NCBI GenBank assembly: GCA_002404055.1
Contig: DHIZ01000302.1
Location: 1-11,072, forward strand
Source: Chloroflexi bacterium UBA4733
GTDB taxonomy: Bacteria > Chloroflexota > UBA4733
Direction: 5' to 3'
DNA: 11,072 bases
Positions within the stretch are counted from its first letter, which is position 1. Each line of letters starts with the position of its first letter. Positions 5,796 through 11,072 of this stretch are shown here, one piece after another. A program made the position numbers and the translations under genes. Under the pieces are notes generated by a model. That model did no database searches. It was not told where the DNA came from and saw only the letters and a program-made list of their open reading frames with translations.

Positions 5796-6599
5796 CTACT
5801 GGCTTGTGCGCAGGTCTACATCTGGTGCCAGGATGTACTCGGGAGTCTCACGCAGGAGAGCGCTGGTGACGCGGACGTTGTCACGGGCTCGGATGAGCAT
5901 CGCCTGACAGGACCCGATGGTCGTCTCTCGCACCAGCCCCTGACGGCGAAAGATCGGCTCCATCTTGGCAAGATAGCGGCGTACACCACGGTCGCTACAG
6001 TCGTAGCGACGAAAGGTACGGACGGACGATTGTCCCCATTGGTCCACGACGTGAACATCGCTCAAGGCGTGGTAACCGAGGTAGCTCGGCTCTACCTCCT
6101 CTTCGGCCACGTGGAACACCGAGTTGCTCGTGAAGCTTGTGCCTAGGAACAGGCAGTAGCCGTCCAACTCGGCGAGTCGCGCATACGGCGAAGTCGCGCC
6201 GCACGGGGTGTCCAAATGCGCTGCGGTCAGGTAACCGGCTGCCTGGCCGATGGCCGCGACGGAGGACACCGGGTGGGCACTGCGCATCGCATCCGGGCGT
6301 TGCCGAAACACCTCCGTAATTTGGCCGGTGTCAGATGGCGTCGTCCGGGCATCGAAGCTGGGCTGCGCCGGATCATAACTCCGGAAGGAAAGGGTGGGGA
6401 CAACGACGGTCCCGCTCGTGCCGGCGCAAGCGAGCAATGCGTCGATGACCGCGTCGGCACCACCCTGGACGTAGCCAAAGCTACGCAGTGAGCTATGGAC
6501 CAGCACAGCGTCGCCTGCCGTCAAACCGAGACGCCTCAAGCCGTCTACGATGTGGTCTTCGCCCACAATGGACGTGCCGCTCACTTGGTTCGCTTCCAT
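5796..6599 (-). CDS. AAC(3)-family aminoglycoside N-acetyltransferase-like protein
   Basis: This is a 267-aa member of the Antibiotic_NAT (AAC(3)/YokD) family. These cytosolic enzymes transfer an acetyl group from acetyl-CoA to the 3-amino group of aminoglycosides, although many chromosomal members have unknown substrates. Family signatures are the N-terminal VLVHSSLRSFG with VQGGADAVIDALL (residues 33-56), VVVPTLSF (65-72), the RSAHPVSSVAAIG block (106-118) and FLGTSFTSNSVFHVAEEE (about 151-168), which contains the His (163) expected to be catalytic. Length matches the family. The ATG at 6599 has a weak AGGA upstream. It follows the permease tail by 62 bases on the same strand, which suggests it was the last gene of a transporter operon now broken. 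Whether it gives resistance cannot be told from sequence. Confidence 0.88.
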   Translation of the reverse strand: MEANQVSGTSIVGEDHIVDGLRRLGLTAGDAVLVHSSLRSFGYVQGGADAVIDALLACAGTSGTVVVPTLSFRSYDPAQPSFDARTTPSDTGQITEVFRQRPDAMRSAHPVSSVAAIGQAAGYLTAAHLDTPCGATSPYARLAELDGYCLFLGTSFTSNSVFHVAEEEVEPSYLGYHALSDVHVVDQWGQSSVRTFRRYDCSDRGVRRYLAKMEPIFRRQGLVRETTIGSCQAMLIRARDNVRVTSALLRETPEYILAPDVDLRTSQ

Positions 6600-6661
6600 G
6601 CATCAATCCTAACCCGACGATTGCGCGTCACTCGCCGTCCGCACTCGCTCAATAACGGAAC

Positions 6662-6844
6662 TCAGCCATTCTGCGCGCCGACCGGGATGCCCTTGGTGAC
6701 ATCCGTCTGCAAGGAGAGGAATACCATGATGGTCGGCACGGCCGCGAGAGCGGCGCCTGCCATGACGATGCCCCAGTTGGTGTAATCTATGAACGGGAAC
6801 TGTGACCGGGCTACCCGGCCCGGTGCTAAGGATCCTCGGAACAA
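6662..6844 (-). pseudogene. C-terminal remnant of a MalG-type ABC transporter permease
   Basis: The frame ending at the TGA 6664-6662 encodes FIDYTNWGIVMAGAALAAVP followed by TIMVFLSLQTDVTKGIPVGAQNG. This is the usual last transmembrane segment and tail of sugar ABC permeases of the MalG group (typically W..VMAGA-LA-LP---VF--LQ----GI--GA-KG). Only about the last 45 codons resemble the family. Upstream of about 6800 the frame continues with unrelated residues and then the mobile element begins, so the 5' part, including the EAA inner-membrane motif that docks the ATPase, is gone. It lies just upstream of the acetyltransferase gene and near the solute-binding protein gene, so it could have belonged to the same transporter. 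It cannot form a working permease. Confidence 0.65.
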
Positions 6845-6934
6845 TAAACCTTACAATTGGTGGGCCAGGACGACAGTTCTGACTGCGTTGGCTGATGGTA
6901 CAGGGTAGTGTAGCTGCTCGCGCGATCGGGGAGC

Positions 6935-8770
6935 GTGGCATTGGACGAAGGTGAGCAGGTCCGGCGCCGCTATACGGCGCTGCGGGGCCGCGTGGATGAA
7001 CGAGCGCTGCGTCTGTGGGCGGCGAGTGAGGCCCAAGCCCACGGGCGCGGTGGCGCCGTCCTGGTGGCGGCGGCGACCGGCATGAGCCGGCAGCGGACCA
7101 TTGATGGGCTGCGCGAGTTGCAAGAACCGGTCGAGGCGGCGGTGCGGGACGAGCGCGTGCGTATCCGGCGACCGGGCGGGGGACGAAAGCGGCTGGAGCG
7201 GACCGACGCCACACTGCTGGCGGACTTGGAGGCGCTGGTGGACCCGGCGACGCGGGGGGATCCGCAGTCGCCACTGCGTTGGACATGCAAGAGCACGGCC
7301 CACCTGGCGACGGCGTTGGCGCAGCGGGGGCACCGAGTGGACGCGCGCACGGTCGCTCGGCTCCTCAAGCAGCAGCGCTACAGTCTGCAAAGCAACCGGA
7401 AGACCCGGGAGGGGGCGGACCATCCCGATCGCGACGCCCAGTTCCGCTACATCAACGCCCAGACGGAGCGATTCCAGCGGCGCGGGCAGCCAGTGATCTC
7501 CGTGGACACGAAGAAGAAGGAACTCATCGGCGACTTCAAGCAGGGGGGACGGGAATGGGAGCCAGTCGGGCGCCCGGTCCAAGTGAACGTCCACGATTTT
7601 CCCGACCCTGAGTTGGGCAAAGGTATCCCCTACGGCGTCTTCGACGTCACCGCCAATCAGGGCTGGGTCAGCGTAGGCACCGACCACGACACGTCCGCCT
7701 TCGCTGTCCAATCCATTCGGAGTTGGTGGTGGCGTATGGGCCGTTCGCGCTACCCCGAGGCGAGCAATTTGCTGGTCATAGCCGATGGCGGCGGGAGCAA
7801 CGGCTCCCGCGCTCGCTTGTGGAAGCACCCAGAGGGTACCCGGCTGGCCGATCGGATGGGGTGCCTGAAGGCTGGGATCGTGGCCAATGTGGTGGTGCCG
7901 CATCCCGACTACGTACGGTTTGCCACCCACTACGGCTTCCACCCCGACTTCTGTGAAGCCAGGGATCCAGAATCGAAGGGGGTGGTCGAAGCGTTGGTCG
8001 GCTACGCGAAAACTGACCTGGTGGTGCCGGCAGGCAGTTGGCCGAGCGTGGTCGAAGCCAATGCCGCGGCAACGGCCTGGTGTGCCGAGGTGAACAGCCG
8101 GCTGCACAGCGAGATCGCCGCCGTGCCGACCGCCCGACTCGCCACCGAAGGCAGCGTCCTGCGGTCCTTGCCAACGCTGCGCGTCTCCCCGCCGTCAGGT
8201 GTCCTTCGCAAGGTGGATCGACTGGCCACCGTCCGCTTCGGCTCGGCGCGCTATTCCGTCCCAGTGGAACTGGTCGGCCAAAGCGTGGAACTGGTCGTCC
8301 AAGGCGGGATGGTCCTCGTCGTGCGGGCTGGCGCGGCGGTCGCCCGCCACCTGATCGTCGCCCCCGGCGAGGTGGCCCTGATTGATGCCCACTACGGCGG
8401 GCCGCGCTCCGCGCCCACGCGGCCCATCCGACCCCGCGCGGAGCAGGAAGTCGCCTTCCTGGCCCTCGGTCCCGTCGCCGAGCAGTTCCTGCGCACGGCC
8501 GCCGCCGCCGGGACCAGTCGGCTGCAAAGCGAGCTTACGGCGATTGTGGCGCTGGAAGCAGCCTGGGGGCGCGCCGCCCTCCTGGCTGCCTTGGAGCGGT
8601 CTCTCCAGTTCCATCGGTTCCGTGCCGATGACGTGCGCTCTATCTTAATGGCCGGCGCTGGTGTGGCGACGCCAGTGCCGGCGGGGGACGCCTTGCCGAT
8701 GGCTTTGGGCTTGCCGGCGGTGCCCACCCGCTCGCTGGACGCCTACGCGCTGGCGGAGGTAGTGCGATGA
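6935..8770 (+). CDS. Chimeric transposase: ISAzo13-type N-terminal half fused in frame to an IS21 IstA C-terminal half
   Basis: This is a 611-aa DDE-type transposase fusion. Residues 1 to about 297 follow the ISAzo13 family: LVDPATRGDPQSPLRWTCKS, HPDRDAQFRYIN, VISVDTKKKELIGDFK with Asp191, VNVHDFPDPELGKGIPYGVF, WVSVGTDHDTSAFAV and LLVIADGGGSN with Asp284. After RARLWK the protein switches to IS21 IstA: LADRMGCLKAGIVANVVVPH with an IstA-type Asp306, YVRFATHYGFHPDFCEARDP, SKGVVEALVGYAK with Glu352, then the beta-barrel and basic C-terminal part of IstA. ISAzo13 transposases are usually about 400 aa and IstA about 500 aa, so the length itself shows fusion. The protein has two D motifs from one family and the E motif of the other. 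The start may be GTG 6935 or TTG 6941; the latter has the better spacing (7 bases) from GGGGAG. It overlaps istB by ATGA. The fusion is clear; activity is unknown and doubtful. Confidence 0.88.
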   Translation: MALDEGEQVRRRYTALRGRVDERALRLWAASEAQAHGRGGAVLVAAATGMSRQRTIDGLRELQEPVEAAVRDERVRIRRPGGGRKRLERTDATLLADLEALVDPATRGDPQSPLRWTCKSTAHLATALAQRGHRVDARTVARLLKQQRYSLQSNRKTREGADHPDRDAQFRYINAQTERFQRRGQPVISVDTKKKELIGDFKQGGREWEPVGRPVQVNVHDFPDPELGKGIPYGVFDVTANQGWVSVGTDHDTSAFAVQSIRSWWWRMGRSRYPEASNLLVIADGGGSNGSRARLWKHPEGTRLADRMGCLKAGIVANVVVPHPDYVRFATHYGFHPDFCEARDPESKGVVEALVGYAKTDLVVPAGSWPSVVEANAAATAWCAEVNSRLHSEIAAVPTARLATEGSVLRSLPTLRVSPPSGVLRKVDRLATVRFGSARYSVPVELVGQSVELVVQGGMVLVVRAGAAVARHLIVAPGEVALIDAHYGGPRSAPTRPIRPRAEQEVAFLALGPVAEQFLRTAAAAGTSRLQSELTAIVALEAAWGRAALLAALERSLQFHRFRADDVRSILMAGAGVATPVPAGDALPMALGLPAVPTRSLDAYALAEVVR

Positions 8771-9546
8771 CCGCCGCCACCCTCCCGCCCCTCACCCCCG
8801 ATCTGCTGGCGGGCCTCAAGCGCCTCAAGCTCGCCCGCATGCGCGCCATGGCCCCGGAGCTGCTCCAGACGGCCAAGACCCAACGCTGGGCGCCTGAGGA
8901 GTTCCTGCGTACCCTCATCGAAGCGGAGATCACCGCTCGGGACAACGCCAACCAGGTCGCGCGCCTCAAAGCCGCCGGCTTCCCCGTCGCCAAGTCCTTG
9001 GACGAGTTCAAGGTGACGGTATCATCCGTCCCCCAAGCGACGTTCGACTACCTGGCCAGCCTGGAATGGCTGCGCGCCGCCGAGAATCTCTGCCTGGTCG
9101 GCCCCTCGGGAACGGGCAAGTCCCATCTCCTCTTGGGCCTCGGTCAAGCGGCAGTGGCGAGTGGCCGCCGGGTGCGCTACTTCGTGGCAGCGGCCTTGAT
9201 CGAAACCCTCTATCGCGGCCTCGCCGACAACTCCGTCGGCCGGGTCATCGACCAACTGCTCCGCTGCGACTTCATCATTATTGATGAACTGGGCTTCGCT
9301 CCGCTCGACGCTGTCGGCAGCCAGCTCTTCTTCCGCTTCGTCGCCGCCGCCTACGAGCGCAAGAGCCTCGGCGTCGCCAGCCACTGGCCCTTCGACCAGT
9401 GGGGCCACTTCCTGCCAGAACAGGCAACCGCCGTCTCCCTCATCGATCGGTTACTCCACCACGCCGTCACGGTCGTCACCGACGGCGACTCCTTCCGCAT
9501 GCGCGAGGCGCGCTCGCGTCCACGTCCAGGAGGTGCTCCTATGTAA
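8767..9546 (+). CDS. istB: IS21-family transposition helper ATPase IstB
   Basis: This is a 259-aa AAA+ ATPase that assists IstA in strand transfer and target selection for IS21 elements. Visible features are an N-terminal helical region (residues 1-100), Walker A GPSGTGKSH (about 117-125), Walker B FIIIDELGF (about 171-179), the SHWPFDQWGHFLP segment with the sensor region of this IstB subgroup, and SLIDRLLHHAVTVVTDGDSFRMREA near the end. All motifs are intact and the length is normal. Its ATG overlaps the stop of the chimeric transposase (ATGA at 8767-8770), the usual istA-istB translational coupling. The gene is intact even though its partner has lost its own N-terminal half, so IstB may now lack a compatible IstA unless other IS21 copies exist in the genome. 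Confidence 0.93.
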   Translation: MTAATLPPLTPDLLAGLKRLKLARMRAMAPELLQTAKTQRWAPEEFLRTLIEAEITARDNANQVARLKAAGFPVAKSLDEFKVTVSSVPQATFDYLASLEWLRAAENLCLVGPSGTGKSHLLLGLGQAAVASGRRVRYFVAAALIETLYRGLADNSVGRVIDQLLRCDFIIIDELGFAPLDAVGSQLFFRFVAAAYERKSLGVASHWPFDQWGHFLPEQATAVSLIDRLLHHAVTVVTDGDSFRMREARSRPRPGGAPM

Positions 9547-9561
9547 AAAGCAGCCCTCGGG

Positions 9562-9611
9562 GTGGATACTTTTCTTGGCCACCAGTGGATACTTCGAATT
9601 GGCCATTGACA
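9562..9611 (+). repeat. IS21-type right end with two tandem terminal repeats
   Basis: Two copies of a terminal repeat lie just downstream of istB: GTGGATACTTTTCTTGGCCA (9562-9581) and a similar 21-base copy at 9585-9605, beginning GTGGATACTTCGAA and ending TTGGCCA. The element then finishes with TTGACA (9606-9611). Multiple repeats at each end and a terminal TG...CA are hallmarks of IS21 elements. In the other orientation the end reads TGTCAATGGCCAATTC. Confidence 0.8.
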
Positions 9612-9733
9612 AAAGCACATTATAGCCTTGCCTCCCTCCGGTGATGGTGATTTCCTACTGCCGGACTTGATCACAAAACGCTACACAGTACGTCTTCAAC
9701 GTAAGGTTGGGCCCGACTCATGCTGGCGAAGAC

Positions 9734-9739
9734 TATACT
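9734..9739 (+). promoter_or_regulatory. Candidate -10 box of the nucleotidyltransferase gene
   Basis: TATACT matches the -10 consensus in five of six positions and lies 44 bases before the ATG at 9784. No good -35 is present at 17 bases; TTGGGC lies about 21 bases upstream. The assignment is weak. Confidence 0.3.
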
Positions 9740-9783
9740 GAAGAAAGCACGCTGGCGGGCGTAGGCAATAGGGCAGGAGGACG

Positions 9784-10527
9784 ATGAAGGCGCTCATTTT
9801 GGGGGCGGGCTACGCCACACGGTTAGGCGAATTGACGAAGAACCGACCCAAGCCTCTGCTGCCGATCGCCGGCACGCCAATGATCGATCACCTTTTCGCC
9901 CAACTGGACGCCGTCATGGAGATTGATGCCGCATACGTCGTGACGAATGACCGCTTCGCGGCGCAGTTTACGCATTGGGCGAGGCAACGTCGGGGGCGAT
10001 TACCAGTGACGGTTCTCAACGACGGTACGACCAGCGACCAGAATAAACTCGGGGCGATCGGCGACATCGGGTTTTCGGTGCGCCAGGCCGGAATTCGTGA
10101 AGATCTCTTCGTTGGAGCGGCTGACAACTTGTTTGATTTCGACCTGCGTCCGATGTTCACCTTTTTTGCTCAGCGCGGATCTACCGTTGGACTGTACGAT
10201 GTCGGTCGCCTTGACCTGATGTCGCAGTACAGCGAGGTCCAGTTGGACGAGAGCCAGCGCATTACCAACCTGGTTGAGAAGCCGCCGCGCGCAACATCGA
10301 CCTTAATGGCTACTGCACTCTACATTTACCAGGCAAGCCACCTACCGCTGCTGGAGCAGTACCTTGCCGAAGGTGGTAACCAGGACTCTCCCGGCTATTT
10401 CCCAGCGTGGTTACATCGCCGGGTTCCCGTCTTTGGCTATGTCTTCCAGGGTCGCTGGTTCGACATTGGTACGCCCGCCCAGTTTCAGGAAGCGGACGAC
10501 GTGTGGACTCAAGGGCGGCTGGGTTAG
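9784..10527 (+). CDS. Sugar-phosphate nucleotidyltransferase (RmlA/GlmU-like NTP_transferase family)
   Basis: This 247-aa enzyme would activate a sugar-1-phosphate with a nucleoside triphosphate to give an NDP-sugar for glycan or secondary-metabolite synthesis. The nucleotide-binding signature LILGAGYATRL is at residues 4-14, followed by RPKPLLPI with the phosphate-contacting Lys23. VGAADN (110-115) holds the presumed metal-binding Asp114. NLVEKPP lies further on, and RWFDIGTPAQFQEA near the end carries the conserved second Asp. The length fits single-domain nucleotidyltransferases without the left-handed beta-helix of GlmU. The ATG has AGGAGG at 9775-9780, unusually close (three bases). It stands alone on the plus strand, right of the IS21 end, so any sugar-pathway partners would be to the right of the window. 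Sugar and nucleotide cannot be told from sequence. Confidence 0.88.
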   Translation: MKALILGAGYATRLGELTKNRPKPLLPIAGTPMIDHLFAQLDAVMEIDAAYVVTNDRFAAQFTHWARQRRGRLPVTVLNDGTTSDQNKLGAIGDIGFSVRQAGIREDLFVGAADNLFDFDLRPMFTFFAQRGSTVGLYDVGRLDLMSQYSEVQLDESQRITNLVEKPPRATSTLMATALYIYQASHLPLLEQYLAEGGNQDSPGYFPAWLHRRVPVFGYVFQGRWFDIGTPAQFQEADDVWTQGRLG

Positions 10528-10710
10528 GGCAGTAACTCAGGATTTCACCCCGTTGCGGATGCCATCCCTGAGCGGAAGCATGACGACGCATTTGGTACCG
10601 CCTCGCTCGTTCGTCTGGGATCTTAAGCAGGTTGTGCGCAGTGACACTGGCGGGCTCAGGAGGGTTCTCCATGTGCTACTGTCGTCTTGAAGAGCAAGTG
10701 GCTATAGTTA

Positions 10711-10944
10711 GAGAGTGTTTGACTAACAAGAGTCCGTCACTAACCGAAGATAACCCATCGAATACCTGTGTAGTGGCCACTACCTGCCAGCACTTCTCAT
10801 CAGTAGCACCGTTTCCAACACCGTATGGTTGCTAAATATTAAGATCGTTCGTTGCGAATTGCCGGACCATAAGTATCTTACGCTGTTTCGTCGATCTACA
10901 GTAGCCTAATGCACGCCAGCGCACTATGTTAGTCAAACACTCTC
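10711..10944. mobile_element. MITE candidate, 234 bp, perfect 17-bp terminal inverted repeats, TA flanks
   Basis: GAGAGTGTTTGACTAAC at 10711-10727 is repeated as its exact complement GTTAGTCAAACACTCTC at 10928-10944. Each end is directly flanked by TA (10709-10710 and 10945-10946). Including flanks, the symmetric part is 20 bp. The 200 bases inside are non-coding and visibly less GC-rich than the surrounding genes. Short size, perfect terminal repeats, a TA target duplication and no gene are the pattern of a miniature inverted-repeat transposable element. It would be mobilised by a transposase that duplicates TA, such as IS630/Tc1 types, or possibly by a relative of IS5; none is present in the window. 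Confidence 0.72.
10770..10783. repeat. 14-bp perfect palindrome inside the MITE candidate
   Basis: GTAGTGGCCACTAC is its own reverse complement. With no loop it is more like a protein-binding site or a recombination scar than an RNA hairpin. Confidence 0.6.
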
Positions 10945-11072
10945 TAAGTTATCGATACTCAGTTGGTTGGACAAGGCGGTATAGATCGACGCGCGAGAGC
11001 TATCCTTCCGACAAATTAACCCTCTCTGCTCCTCCGGCATCTGGGTCTCGATACGTGAACTCCGTCAGCGGG

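Larger units (their letters stand above)
6845..9611 (+). mobile_element. Composite insertion: ISAzo13 left part joined to IS21 right part
   Basis: The module carries a fused ISAzo13/IstA transposase, an istB and an IS21-type right end. The right boundary is set by the tandem terminal repeats and TGACA ending at 9611. The left boundary is only estimated from where resemblance to the ABC permease ends; no sequence in 6845-6934 matches the IS21 right end in inverted orientation. Bases 6845-6934 hold no gene and may include the ISAzo13 left end. The element probably arose by recombination or deletion between two insertion sequences, leaving mismatched ends. Confidence 0.6.
10528..11072. other. 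Stretch without a convincing gene; holds a MITE candidate
   Basis: About 545 bases after the nucleotidyltransferase. No frame has a recognisable domain. A good ribosome site (AGGAGG with seven-base spacing) precedes ATG at 10670, but the frame gives only a short peptide before entering the inverted-repeat element at 10711. If that element is removed with one TA, the frame continues only to a TAG 25 codons after the ATG. The region beyond 10948 also shows no clear gene. Confidence 0.5.

Noticed and set aside
5461..6146. Extension of the OrfA remnant frame to 294 codons
   Set aside because: It crosses a 19-bp repeat and runs antisense to the conserved acetyltransferase gene without family resemblance; the frame is open by chance.
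6807..6823. Small hairpin CCGGG-CTA-CCCGG near the permease remnant as a terminator
   Set aside because: Only a five-base-pair stem with a three-base loop and no following T run.
6851..8107. 418-codon minus-strand open frame opposite the chimeric transposase
   Set aside because: It has low-complexity Pro/Arg/His-rich content, no domain and no ribosome site; the plus strand is clearly coding.
11000..11072. Minus-strand fragment with DPDAGGAERV, resembling the start of a group-1 glycosyltransferase
   Set aside because: Only about ten residues resemble the family and the frame stops at 11002-11000; too short to support.

Overview
The window is high-GC bacterial DNA with several families of mobile DNA lying among metabolic and transport genes. 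A Tat/lipoprotein-type sugar-binding protein, an amidohydrolase-2 enzyme, a phytanoyl-CoA-dioxygenase-like fragment and actinobacterial/Chloroflexota-style IS21 and ISAzo13 transposases suggest a Chloroflexota (Thermomicrobia-like) or other high-GC Gram-positive-type genome. That is inference from family resemblance; there is no rRNA or other phylogenetic marker here.

Left part (1-5261). A minus-strand gene set reads from right to left: an extracellular solute-binding lipoprotein (5101-3488), an amidohydrolase (3464-2724) and, after an interruption, a partial gene of possible phytanoyl-CoA dioxygenase type (238-1). The interruption is a complete group II intron (325-2686) in the opposite orientation. 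It has a 577-aa maturase with reverse transcriptase, X and HNH endonuclease regions, a canonical domain V and VI, and exon-binding sites that match the flanking 5' exon. The solute-binding gene has a recognisable promoter covered by two adjacent inverted repeats, which suggests local repression or induction. The amidohydrolase has no ATG, GTG or TTG at its natural start; a strong Shine-Dalgarno sequence points to an ATC codon instead.

Middle part (5262-6844). The head of an IS3-type OrfA is followed by decayed sequence containing three perfect 19-bp tandem repeats. Next is an intact minus-strand AAC(3)-family aminoglycoside N-acetyltransferase-like gene (6599-5796). Immediately upstream of it is the last part of a MalG-type ABC permease (6844-6662), cut off by the mobile element to its right.

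Right part (6845-11072). A two-gene transposition module occupies 6935-9546. Its first gene is a fusion: an N-terminal half of ISAzo13 type (with both Asp-containing motifs) joined in frame to the C-terminal half of an IS21 IstA (with the catalytic Glu region). It overlaps an intact istB by ATGA. The IS21 right end, with two tandem terminal repeats, is present (9562-9611), but no matching IS21 left end is visible. Beyond it lies a sugar-phosphate nucleotidyltransferase gene (9784-10527). The last 545 bases contain no convincing gene but do contain a 234-bp element with 17-bp perfect terminal inverted repeats flanked by TA dinucleotides, which is a MITE candidate.

The strongest candidates for something new are the ISAzo13/IstA chimeric transposase, the MITE, the ATC start of the amidohydrolase and the double-operator promoter. 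I see no CRISPR array, toxin-antitoxin pair or defence operon.
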